Below are positions 11,529 through 22,559 of a stretch of 64,000 nt of DNA, one piece after another. The stretch spans positions 5,890,001 through 5,954,000 of the forward strand of contig CM034315.1 in assembly GCA_019925795.1 (NCBI GenBank), given 5' to 3'. The DNA comes from Dendrobium chrysotoxum (taxonomy: Eukaryota > Streptophyta > Magnoliopsida > Asparagales > Orchidaceae). Position numbers and translations under genes: made by a program. Position 1 is the stretch's first letter, and every line of letters starts with the position of its first letter. A model generated the notes under the pieces. The model was not told the DNA's origin. It did no database searches and was given only the letters and a program-made list of their open reading frames with translations.

Positions 11529-13255
11529 CTATAAATTGTTATTAGATTTAAAGGAAAACCACAGCTTATGAGAAAATGCATGCGCCATATCCAACATATT
11601 CTTGCAACCCAAGCCCACTTCATCAAAATCCCCACAAATTCTTTTCCAAGAAGCCCAAAAAATGCAAGAAGAATTATTTTTAGAACCCCAAAAAAACTTG
11701 TTGAAAATTCTCTCCAATCTAAGACAAATATTCTTAGTCGGTTGGAGAGTATGAAATAAGTAAATAGGAATCAAATTCAGCACACTTTTAATCAAGATAA
11801 GCCTACCACCAAAAGATATAAATTTAGAATACCATGCAGAAAGCTTTTTCTTTATAGTAATGAAATTGTCCTCAAATAAGTTGGACCTTTTCCTACCTTT
11901 GTAGAGAGGGGTCCCCAAATATTTAAGAGGCAAGGATTTGGAATTAAAACCACAAATTCTTTGAATAACACCACTTCTAGATTGATTAACAAACTTAGCA
12001 ACAATAAAGCCACTCTTATCTTTGGTAATAAATAAACCACTAATATTTTGAAATTCCAAAAGGAATCTAAATAAGATTTTAACATTATTGAGAGAGCCAT
12101 TTGAGAAAATATTAAAATCATCAGCAAAATTAAGGTGAGTAATAGGGATGCCACCAAGAAACTGATACAGCAAATTAGGATACTTATTATACAGATCCTC
12201 TAACCCCCTAGAAAGGTATTCAATAGCAATAATAAACAAAGTAGGAGAAATAGGATCACCTTGCCTAATCCCTTGAGAAGATTTAAAAAAAATCATGATT
12301 CTTTCCATTAATGATGATAAAGAAATAACAATTATCAATGATATTCTTAATAAGCTCAATGAAGGAATAATTAAAGCTAAATAGATGTAAAACCTCATAT
12401 AAGAAATTCCAATTAAGGTTATCATAAGCTTTGGTGATATCAAGCTTAAAGATGACATTGCCCCCTTAAACTCTAGCATTAATATCATGCGTGAGTTCTT
12501 GAGCCAGAAGAACATTATCAAAGATACTACGGCCTTTAACAAAATCGGTTTGACACATAGAAATGATTCTAGGAAGAAGGGAGACTAATCTACCCATAAT
12601 AATTTTAGAATTTAACTTATTAAGAAAGGAGCAAAGACTAATAGACCTAAAATCATTCCAGTGATTAGCACCCTCCTTCTTAGGGATTAAAATGATATTA
12701 GTAAATGATAAAAATTTAGGATAAGGATTCCCAGTATAGAAATCTTGCACAACATCAATCACATCCAATTTAACAATATCCCAAGTTTTCTAAAAAAATT
12801 TAGTGATAAAGCCATCAAGACCCGCAACGGAATCCCCATTCATATCTTTAATGACATTCCAAATTCCAAGCTCAGAAGGAGGTTCAGTAAGAAAATGGTT
12901 GTCATTATCAGCAATGAGTTGAGGAATAATAGAAGGATTAGGAATAGGAGACATATTAACATTATAATTTAACATATTCTTAAAGTGGTCGACCCAAGAC
13001 TTATAAATCAAATCCTCAGAAACAAAAACACTCCCATCATAATTAGTAATTTTATAAATATAATTCAAAACTTTTTTCTTATTAGCTAAAGAATGAAAAA
13101 ATTTAGTGTTCCTCTCACCACCCAGGATAAATTTGGTGGCAGCTTTCTGCCTCTAGAAAGTTTCCTTGATCCTGCAGGTGAAAAAGGGCCTCTTTAACTT
13201 TATTAAGATTAATAAGGTTCTCATTAAACCGATCATTCAAATAGATGTTATCCAT
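11529..13255 (-). pseudogene. LINE-B reverse transcriptase with N-terminal linker
   Basis: From 13255 downward come the linker (KVKEALFHLQDQGNFLEAES, then GGERNTKFFHSLANKKKV across a frameshift), an N-terminal RT segment (12790-13068, GDSVAGLDGFITKFF), fingers (12466-12768, IILIPKKEGANHWNDFRSIS and DFVKGRSIFDNVLLAQEL) and palm/thumb (11529-12300). Motif B is GIRQGDPISP and motif C is NFADDFNIFSN, with both aspartates intact (residues 139-142 of the longest frame). At least two frameshifts, around 12300-12470 and near 12780, separate the pieces. Giant element B begins just upstream at 13261. Confidence 0.85.
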
Positions 13256-13260
13256 ATCAA

Positions 13261-14010
13261 TGTTGACCTCATTTTTGTATGAGGTCAGTAGGACCAATCC
13301 AGACCTTAGGACCTTCTTAGTCCTTAGGATCAATCTAGATCCTAGGATCAATCTGATCTTAGATCAATCTAGACCCTAAATCAATCCTGACCCCAGATCA
13401 GTTTAACCCCAGACTAATCTAGACTCTTGGATTATCCTAGAACCCAAACCCTAGGATCTACTCTAGACCCTAGGATTCTACCAGACTCCAGACTTTAGGA
13501 TTAATACTTCAAACCAAATCTAGATCCTAGGAATTATCTAGACCCTAGAATTCTTCTAGATCAATCCAATCCTCAGACCTATCTAAACCTTAGAATCTAT
13601 TCTAGACCTTAGGATTCTTCCGGATCTCAATCCTTAAGATTTCTAGATCCTAAGATCATTTTAAACCTTAGATCCTAGGACTCTTAGACTTTAGGATTCT
13701 CCTAAATTTCAAACCCTAGAATCCACCCTGACTCTAGATCCATTTAAACCTCAAATCAACTCAAACCTCAAATATACTTAGGTTCTAGATCCATCTAGGT
13801 CTTAGGATCTTCTTAGACCTTAGATCTATTCAGACCTGAATTAAATCAAATTCTACGATCAATTTAGATTCAAATCAATCCTGGTCTCAATCCTATCCAG
13901 ATTTTGATTCAATTTAAACCTCAATCAAAATCTAGATTTCAGTCTAGTTCAAAATCCAAATCCTAATTTGAACCTTGATCCAGCCTTTTATCAAGCACTA
14001 ATCTTATCCA
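13261..14010 (+). repeat. CTAG/GATC-rich degenerate array at the 5' end of giant element B
   Basis: About 750 bp built from short, irregular variants of ATCTAGACCCTAGGATC and AATCCTAGACC. The very start carries a hairpin, GACCTCAT-TTTTGT-ATGAGGTC (13264-13285). The matching part of copy C is 39940-40543. No fixed period is evident; the unit is roughly 15-25 bp. Confidence 0.7.
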
Positions 14011-14460
14011 ATCAATAAAATTATTCAATTGATTATTATTGATTTGGGTAATTCAAGTCCAATCATTCAAAATCAAAATCCAGGTCAAATCCAAAAATTC
14101 AATTCAAATCTCAAGGCTAAAGGTCTAAGTCCTAAAAGCCTTTTTCAGTGAATCTTTAAACACTTCAAAACCCAGTCAAATGACTTCTGATTCAGAGTCT
14201 GTTAGTTGCATATTGATGTGACATGTATCTAGAGGAAACCCTCCAAATTTGAGCTCATTCTGAGGTCTCTAACCTGAAAAATTTGATTGAAATTCATAGG
14301 CTGTAAAACCTTCAAATATTTATAGCCTATGCCATTGGACCTTTGCACCTAGTGGATTCTGACCTTGGAGCTTTCTCCAAAGCCTCCAATCACTTTCAGA
14401 ACCTTGATTATGACTTATTGAACATTAAACTGCATTTTGTTAGACTCAATTCGACCCCTA

Positions 14461-15100
14461 GTTGACCAGGGATCAAAATGACCAAAATACCCCTTAGGGA
14501 TATGTATAGTCACCTTGGATCAAATGAGCTCCAAATCAAATTCAACCACTTCCAACAAATTTTAAATATCAAATCAAACATGTTGGACCCAAAACTAGAC
14601 CCTGGGTCAACCTAGTTGACCAAGTCAACCTAAGTTGACCTAAAGTCCCATTAAGGGCCCAAACAGGTCATTTTAACCAAATGACCTCTCTAGACTATGG
14701 GACCACCACCAGTAGACTCAAGGTGTCATTCTGAACTAGTTGACCCAGTCCTTGACCCTGGGTCAATTGTTTTGACCAAGTCAACTTAGTTGATCCATTA
14801 GGCCCCTTAAGGACCTAAATAGGTTATTTGACCCAGATAACCATTTTAATCCTCCAAATTACCCCCACTAGACATCAAACATAAAATTAAATTCATTGAA
14901 CCCAAACTCATATCCTGGGTCAACCTGGTTGACCAAGTCAACCCAGGTTGACCCAAGTACCCCTTAATGTTTTAAATGGGTCATTTTAACCCACTTGACA
15001 TTTCAAACTTCTTCTAAACTTTAAATCAGTTCCTAATCATGGCCTAAACCCTTTTTAGTCATGGATCAATCAACCCAAGTCAAGTTGACTTGGTCAACTT
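14461..15100 (+). repeat. Five 157-bp tandem repeats with paired W-boxes (giant element B)
   Basis: The near-palindrome GTTGACCAAGTCAAC or a close variant begins at about 14461, 14615, 14771, 14928 and 15084, a spacing of 154-157 bp. Between these lie recurring GACCCTGGGTCAA, AAGGGCC(T/C)AAA and GTCATTTTAACC segments. Each palindrome holds TTGACC on one strand and TTGACT on the other, the core of the WRKY-binding W-box. Copy C has the same array at 38869-39510. Confidence 0.75.
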
Positions 15101-15552
15101 AACAAAACCATTAATTAAACCTTTATTTATGAGCTCTTATCTTAACCCTTAGGTATCAAACCCTTGAACCTATCCTACCAGCCCCTAAACTCTTTTTCTT
15201 GTGCCACCTCAGCAGCCACATGGCTTTGGGGTTGGTCAAATGAAGGCATTAGGGTAGTCAAACTTGGTCAAAGAAGCTTAAATTACCTCTATGCCCATGC
15301 CAACTCATCTCTAGCAGTCCCAATAGGCTCTAGAACCTTCCTACAGCAGATTCTAGCCCTTGGATCAAAATCAAAGGGTTTAAATTAAATCCATGTGGTT
15401 TTAAAAGGACAAAAGGACCTTTACACTTGGCATGTCCTTTATGTCCTTTGATTCTCTGATTCCACCTACCACCCTAGATACATGGCAGCATCATAGAACC
15501 CAATCAAACCAATCTCAACCATTCATTCAATCTGGAAGAGATTGAGTAGGGC

Positions 15553-15585
15553 AAAAGACTCAAAATGAGTCTCATTCTTCAACCT
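15553..15585 (+). promoter_or_regulatory. Candidate core promoter of giant element B
   Basis: GACTCAAAATGAGTC is a perfect palindrome of the bZIP-like half-site, followed by a CT-rich stretch (CTCATTCTTC, CATTCTCTCACATCC). Copy C has GACTCATATAGAGTC at the same place (38230-38250) followed by TCTCTCC repeats. Preserved symmetry with changed centre bases suggests function, but no transcription data are available. Confidence 0.25.
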
Positions 15586-16369
15586 ACATTCTCTCACATC
15601 CTTGAGCTTCTCCAGAAACTATCAAGCTTTCGTTTGGACTTCTCACAGTCCCTTAAGCCTTCCCAAATCAAATCCCACCACAAAAGGCATGCCGACTACG
15701 ATCCTCCTGCGAACATAGGCTTTGATTCTTCTAAGGTCTATAGCGAGCAATACAAGGCATTTCAGACCGCGGTTTCTGAAGAAGGATTGAGTGTGGACAG
15801 TCAAGAATTTAAGAGACATCTTAAACGGTCCAAACCGTCCATTATCAAGGTGAAAATCCTAAACCCTTGTTTAGGGCACATTAAGCTAAATATCTTTATG
15901 ATAAGCACTTTTTAACCATGATTTTGCATCCACATAACTTCTGTTCACATACTAAATTAGTGTTTAAAATTTCATTAAATTCTATCGAGCCGATTTTGAG
16001 AACGAAGCAATTTTGGACTTAGGGCTTCGGTTCGCTGCGTGCATGGTCTGCACAATATTTGGACCATTGATCCTTCGATCAATGGTCTTGATTAAGCCCT
16101 ACCACGGTCCAGCCAGCTGCCCGTTTCGATTTACCATGCTGAAGGATCATCCGGCTCGATCAGAGCCATTCATTCCTTACAACGGAAGATCCGACGGTAG
16201 ATGGCAATCGCTAACTTGTTTAAGTAAACCACGTGGAACCCACGCATTAAAGGTTGATGATTGTCGGTGGTGCAATCATTGGTATTTAATGCGCCACCGC
16301 CAGCAATCATTATCGCGGTCTGGTTCATCCAACCAAAAGGCGCCTCGTGGCCTTGCGGCCACTGATTTG
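15586..16369 (+). other. GC-richer middle section of giant element B
   Basis: This section is much less AT-rich than its surroundings and is only partly alignable with copy C (37380-38200). Shared words include GATCGAGC, CCGCGG-type and ACGTGG/CACGTG-like motifs. Open frames of 116 and 132 codons (15565-15915 and 16013-16411) are not preserved in copy C and resemble no family. I treat it as non-coding. Confidence 0.5.
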
Positions 16370-17385
16370 TTTTTTTTTTTCTTTATTTTTTTTAAATTAT
16401 TTAAATGTTAATTATTAATTATTTTAAATCAATATTTAATAATTAAATATTAACTATTTTATTTAAATATTAAATATTAAATATCAAATATTAATTATTA
16501 ATTATTTTAAATACTTTATCTAAACTAAAAGATAAATTTTAAACATTTTAAAATTAAAAGTTAATTTTAAATATTTAATATTAATTAAATAATTTAAGTT
16601 GTTAAAATAATTAAAAATTGATTAATTAAATTTAAAATTACATTTTAAAATTAAAATTTCATTATAAAATATTTAATAATTAAAGAATTGTTTTAAGATA
16701 TTATTATTTTGAAATTTAATTAATTTAAAACCTTTTATTTAAATATTTTAAATGATATCCCATTAATGATTAATTAAATATTATTTAATTTTAATGATTT
16801 AATTAAAGATTTTAAAAAAATTATTATTATTTCAAGTAATTTAAAATTCTAGAAAATACTTAAGATTTAATTAAGTCTAATTTAAGAATTACTACAATTA
16901 TTAATTAATTTTAAATTAATTTAAATACTTTTAATTGCTAGAAACTTTAAAAATTCAAAATAAATTTATTTTAAATCTGAAAAATTAATATAATATCTCA
17001 AAATTTTTAGAAAATTAAATACTTTAATTTAAAGTTAATTTTAGAGCTTAAAATTTTAATTTATTTTGATTAATATTAATTATTTAATTACCTTAATATT
17101 TAATTATAGTGTAATTAAGTATTAAGCTAATTATTGTCAAAATTAAGTATTTATTTTCGAATTATATTCAAAATTAGAGGGTCTCTCATATCAAACTCAT
17201 TTTAATAATATTTTTAGTATTTTAAATTTAAAATTTATATATATACATATAGGTTTGTATATATTATGTATATATTAAAATTATTTTAAAATTATATATA
17301 TATTTAAATCGTAGAATATTGAGAGATCCCTTGAGATTTTAAACTTAGTTTAAGCATGTCTGAATAGAACTTGTGGGGAGGTGAT
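16370..17385 (+). other. Extremely AT-rich block of giant element B
   Basis: About 1 kb of almost pure A/T made of TTAAAT/ATTTAA permutations, with a short TATATACATATAG run near 17235. The matching block in copy C is 36400-37370, where a (TA)n run has grown. It resembles a matrix-attachment-like spacer; no gene or repeat unit is recognisable. Confidence 0.6.
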
Positions 17386-18544
17386 TAATGAATAATTATA
17401 TTTTAATTATTCATTAATCACATCATTAATCATCTTAATTAATTTTAATCTTTGCATGCTTAAGGTGCACACACCACCTAGCTTTAAGGCTCTCTTAGAT
17501 CTAGAATTGTATTGTGATTATGTATGCATGTATATGTATGTTTGAGGGTTAGAAACTTTGATTTAGACCCATCAAACTTAGTGTCATTAAGGACAATAAT
17601 TAAGGACTCATTCAGAGAACTTATAATATTTCTAATAATTAGGATTCACCTCCTATTGACTTGAAACTCAAACCATTTGAACTTAGTGATACTCTCAGCC
17701 CTAGAAAAATTTCCCACTAATTTTTTTTAGAAGTCATTAAGCCCCTTAATTTATTTAATCAAAATTAAACCTTAATTAAGCCTTAAAATCTTCCAAAAAA
17801 TTTAATAAATCAAATTCAAACCCAAAAATTATAAATAATACCTTAAACTAACCAAAATTGAACCTTTGATCAATGAAAAATAAAAGCCCTTTGATTGGAC
17901 TTTAAAATCAAGCTTAATTTAATTTTAATTGAAATCTAATATTTAATTAATTTAATTAATTAAAAATAATCAAAAATTCCAAGAATCTCTCAAAGACTTG
18001 ACAATCCCTTCTTAGATCATCCCTGATCATTGGAGGTGATTTTAAGAAGTTTGGAGGTCATTTGGATTCAAATCAATAAAATGCCTCTAATTAAACTAAT
18101 TCAATAATTCAATAAATACACAAAACTTTAAAAAATCATAACTAATTCAAATACATTCCAAATCAGTCAAACTCAAAGGCATTCAACTCATCTTAAGGTC
18201 TAATATTTATCAAAAATATAAAAATTCTAGAAATCAATCAAATTTGAAAAAGTCAACTTTTGGTCAAACCTAGTTCAAAATCAAGTCAAAACTTCAAACA
18301 TTCACAATAAAATATAGATTTCAGCATACTTATAGTCTAACTGATCGTATTAAGGTCTAATATTTTAATAAAATGCTAGCATTCCAAAAAATTCTCTTAA
18401 TCAGAAAGTGAGTTTTTAACTTCTTAATTAAATGATTAAAATAATCCAAAAAAAATTTCAAAATTTTATAATTAAATTCAAATTCTAGAAAATATTAAAT
18501 TGATGTTTAAAATATTTAACTAACCCCTTAATATACAACAACCA

Positions 18545-18820
18545 CTCTAAAGTTGAAGTTTTTAGGATGGACTACTCTGGGCTACGGGGCTAAGTGTCCT
18601 AATGAGGCCTGGTTCCTAGAGCCTGGTGGCACAACGCCACAAATGAATTCTAAGGAGTGTTAAACCATAAAATGAGTTGATTATTATTTAAAATCCTTAA
18701 TTCAAATATATTAACTTGGTTTATCAGCTGGACTATTCCGGGCTGCGGGGCTACGTATCCTAAGGAGGCTTTATTCCTCGAGCCTGGTGGCACAACGCCA
18801 CGAACTGGTTAATAGCAAAC
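18545..18820 (+). repeat. Duplicated GC-rich hairpin islands found only in giant element B
   Basis: Two related units of about 85 bp (18560-18645 and 18727-18812) share GGACTA(C/T)TC(T/C)GGGCT, CGGGGCTA, TCCTAA(T/G)GAGGC and GAGCCTGGTGGCACAACGCC. The last forms a GTGGC/GCCAC stem. Copies A and C lack both. A third island at 18912-19015, GGGTACCACTGGGTAACCC plus GTGAAATAAACTTCAC, is present in all three copies (A 1197-1300, C 34995-35105). Confidence 0.65.
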
Positions 18821-19411
18821 TTAAATAAATTAAAATTTGAAAATTAGCAATTAATAAACCTTAATTAAAAATTACTTAATTTTGAAACCTTAATCAAATT
18901 AATTCATTTAATCATACCGGGTACCACTGGGTAACCCAGGCCTACGATTAAATTAGCCCCAAGGAAGGTGAAATAAACTTCACGGCCTTGATGAGCAATA
19001 AAGGTGGTATCCAACAAACAAAAAAAATTAATTTTAAAATCAAATTCAAATAATTAAGATTTAAACTCATATTAAAATCTCCCTCAAACCTTTAAACCAA
19101 CCAGAATATTAAATAACTTTAACTAATTGACATACTTAGGACATATCCTAGCAACACAGCCTACCTCACACACTTTAGATGGTTTACTAAGACAACTAAT
19201 TCTAGTCTTAGGCTAGGCCGGTGTTTACTTTTCTGCTATTTGCGTGTGCCGGGTTTTTTTTCTGTGGTTTTCATTGCATGCTGGGTGTTAGATTTAAGTA
19301 ATTGATATTGATGTGATTGTTTATTTAATCTCCGCACTCTGTGATATGATTGATTGTGCGTTAAATCTACCCCTAGGCTAGGGATGATTTGTAATAATTC
19401 AATCTTATGCA

Positions 19412-19545
19412 GGTGGCCATGCTCGTATAGGACAATTGCAAATTAAAGGGGACAATAATTAAAGCTTTAAAATTAACGTTATTTTCTACAGGTGCTTCAT
19501 AAATTTGCTTTAAGTCCCCCTTTAAAGTTAAAAGAGCATGGCCAA
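19412..19545 (+). repeat. Conserved ~130-bp hairpin in giant element B
   Basis: The left arm GGTGGCCATGCTCGTATAGG...AAATTAAAGGGGACAATAATT pairs imperfectly with the right arm AAGTCCCCCTTTAAAGTTAAAAGAGCATGGCCAAGC. Copies A (about 1675-1800) and C (about 34510-34625) keep both arms. The loop differs more than the arms. Confidence 0.65.
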
Positions 19546-21612
19546 GCGTGGCTATTTTGAGCATTTAAATTTAAATATATTAACTGCTTGGAATGTCAAA
19601 TATTAACTGTTGATTATTAGGATAATCCTATAGGTTGTTGAGTCTAGATTTTTTTTTTAAATATCAAAATGTAATTTGATTTGAGTTGTAATTGAGTTGT
19701 AAACATTTAAAGTAATTTGAGATGGGATTAAGTATCCAATTTGAATTCCAAAGAGGAGAAGACATCCTTAAGGGGAGAGTCTTCCTCCATTTGAAAGATC
19801 AAATTAGGATGACTTTCAAAGTATCCAAAGAGAAAACATAACACCCCTATTCAGGGGAAGTTTCTTTTCATTTGGATATCCAGACCCGACGATCCAAAGA
19901 GTTCCAAGAAGATGAAGAAGTGAAGAACGAGAAGAATCTCAAATCTCAAAGTCACTTAAGTCTTAGGAATAGAATCCAGGTTATAGTCAATGGTACCCGG
20001 CTACTTTACTTTTTCTGCAGACCCTGGTTGTAATATTAAAAGACACTTGCCTATGGAATTTTAATTTGAGCATTACATTTAATTGATTTGATTAATTATT
20101 GATGGATTGATTACGATTAAGTATTTGCCTGCTTTTCTTAGTTTTTTTGCGATCTTGCATGCCGATTTTGATTTAGCCTGGAATCCGATCGGAGGCTCGT
20201 GAGGACACGTTAATACTATTTCTACTTAAATAAAATTTAAAATATTTAGGCTCAGATAGAAACTCTAATGCTTTTAAGAAGTAAGCCCGGACCCCCCGGA
20301 AGTTTTTCATGCATTCATATTAACTTTTCTCTACCTTGTTAGGCACCTCCCCGCCTGCAGGTTTTGGCAAACCACCTAGCCTATGAGGGTGTAGTTCTGT
20401 CCAAGGAGATATTGTGCAATCTCTAGGATAAAATCTATTTTTAAGCCTGATTTCAAAATTACTTCATTCTGATTTTAAAGCATTCGAGTCAACTAGCATG
20501 CATCGTATTAGTAACAAATTAAAATTGAGTCTAATTTTTAATTGCATTTCTAGCTTAAGTATTTCACCCAACATATGTCAAGGGATCAATTAGAAATCTG
20601 CTCTAGATGTCGACCCTAACTCCTTAAACTAATCTTAAATAACATCCCTAACCACTCTTTCATAAAGACCGGATATATGGTTTTGAAGCGCTTAGGTGAT
20701 TTAGCTGGCTCCCCAATCTAGGCCGGGGTAAGTCCAGATCCTACATTGCATTAGCTAGGTTCTGGGTCACTGATTTTCAGTACCCACTTTAGACCTAGGT
20801 TCTGAGATAGATTTTTAATCTTAAGACCTCAACCTCTGAGATTTGGATCCCAACTTTCTAATAAAATCAATCATTTAAACATTAAACCTCTTTTCATCAA
20901 ATTCAAGCCCAATACTTAGGATAGGCTGAGGTCCTTCTAAAGTGATTCAGAATCCTAAGCACCTCTTACCCCTCTTCCTTTAACCTCTAGAAATAACTGT
21001 TCAATCTTGAATAAGTCCCATTTGAAATTCCAATCCCTACCTCCTTTGACATCAAGCTTTGAAAATCTTAAATAAAATTCGTATCGCTATTTTGATCGAG
21101 AGTATTCATAGGAAATTTTCTAGTTTCTTATGATGTAATTAACTATGAGGGCTTGCGCTCGTAGGAGATTTAGAACCCCAGATATGATTTTCAAAATCAA
21201 AATTTTCAAAACCCTCAATTAATTACCTTTGGGAAACCAAATAAAAAAATGGTGATCGTTATTGTCATATTCAAATAATTAATAATGAATGATATTTTCT
21301 TCCTTCGGGATGATATATCTTTTATTGATATAATTTTGAATATGAAATCAGCGATAATTTATCCAGATTATCGTAGCCAGATATTTAACTGAACTTCATT
21401 TTGATCCTTTGGGATTATGTGTGGTTCCCTCCTGAATCTAGCTTCGATATTCAGGATTAGATTTGTAATTCTAAATTTGAACCCATCATGAGATTATATC
21501 TTTACCTTTCGAGGTAGTATATAATCACTAATGGATGTTCGATTTTAGAATTCAAATTTAAATATCAATTTTAAATTATTCCCATACATACTTTTTCAAT
21601 CAAAACAATCAA

Positions 21613-22495
21613 TCACATTCTTCGCAGCCTCCTTAATATTAACAAAAATATTTTTGAAAACATATTTATTTCGCCATCTCAAATACTGCTTAAGCCTACT
21701 CAGCTTAGACCATAATCTAGACATACCCTTAATAGAATAATCGGGGCAAATAGGAGCATGCAAATTAGTATGAACCAAATTCAAGAAATCCTTCTGAAGA
21801 ATCCACATATTTTGAAATCTAAAAGTAGATGATGAAAAAGAGGAATTAGCATTAATACTCAGAAGCAAAGGAGAATGATCAGAATGAGTTCTACTTAAAT
21901 GCTCCACTTGAGTCATAGGAAAATTAGAGATCTAGTTATCATTAAAGAGAATCCTATCCAACCTCTGCCACATAATGGCTCTATTCCAAGTGAATGCACT
22001 ACCCAAAAAACCAATGTCTTGTAAGTTACAATCCATAATCATAGAATTAAAATCATTCATAGCCTGAATATTAGGAGGATTACCCCCAATTCTTTTCGAG
22101 CCATTAGAAATAATATTAAAATCACCCCCAACAAACAAAGGGCCATTATTCACACTAGAAAAATCAGATAATTTCTCACAAAGAGGCAAACGACCCAATC
22201 TAGAACATGCAGCATAAACAAAGGAAGCATTACATTTAATATTAAAAAATGAAATTTGAGAATGAACAACTTGCAGAAAATTTGCCAAAATATTAACAGT
22301 CACAGAACTATTCCACATGATCCAAACTTTATTAGAGCAATTGGCAAAATTCATATAAAAGCCCAAACGAGAAGCAGTGACATGTAATTTATCAGACAAA
22401 ATAAAGGGTTTAATAATAATTAACATATGAATATTATGTATTCTGCATAAGTTCCGCACTCTAACTTTCGATTCCACCCCTCCAATACCCCTCAC
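21613..22495 (-). pseudogene. LINE-B endonuclease (APE-type)
   Basis: From 22495, MRGIGGVESKVRVRNLCRIH gives the N-terminal region. FVGGDFNIISN is near 22125, WQRLDRILFND near 21950 and THSDHSPLLL (the catalytic Asp-His pair) near 21870. The stretch from 21916 to 21613 continues into the linker (LRWRNKYVFKNIFVNIKEAA) up to giant element B. The metal-binding Glu of LIEPLI is replaced by Lys (IIIKPFI), which should abolish nicking. One stop (about 21930) splits the frame. The start is unclear because the usual WNIRG has decayed. Confidence 0.85.
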
Positions 22496-22559
22496 ATTTT
22501 ATATAAGAGCTTTAAACATTAACAACTTTTGAAGAAGTTTGAGCTCTAGTAGAATGAGG

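Larger units (their letters stand above)
13261..21607 (+). mobile_element. Giant non-coding TG...CA element, copy B (complete, 8347 bp)
   Basis: It starts TGTTGACCTCATTTTTG at 13261 and ends CAATCAAAACA at 21607. ATCAA flanks it on both sides (13256-13260 and 21608-21612), and joining these flanks restores continuous LINE-B. Both ends match copy C almost base for base. I find no terminal direct repeats, no gag/pol domain, no TIR and no Helitron end. TG...CA ends with a 5-bp duplication are typical of LTR retrotransposons, so a solo LTR is the simplest reading, although 8.3 kb would be exceptionally long. Internal order: CTAG/GATC array, 157-bp repeats, GC-richer part, AT-rich block, conserved 3' domain. 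Confidence 0.8.

Noticed and set aside
14461..15100. CRISPR-like array
   Set aside because: The repeats are 157-bp tandem units with diverged copies and no unique spacers; the sequence is plant nuclear DNA.
15565..16411. ORFs of 116 and 132 codons in giant element B as proteins
   Set aside because: Copy C does not keep these frames, composition is not codon-like, and no family is recognisable.
20680..20745. tRNA-like piece (GGTGATTTAGCTGGCTCCCC) in the giant element
   Set aside because: No proper B box, no clover-leaf stems; copies differ at positions that would pair.
13261..21607. Giant element as a Helitron
   Set aside because: It has 5-bp target duplications and TG...CA ends, not TC...CTRR ends at an AT target without duplication.
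13261..21607. Giant element as a complete retrotransposon with two LTRs
   Set aside because: I compared the first 500 bases with the last 1 kb and with internal TGTTGAC words (for example 2861 in copy A) and found no terminal direct repeat; the internal word is a short chance match.
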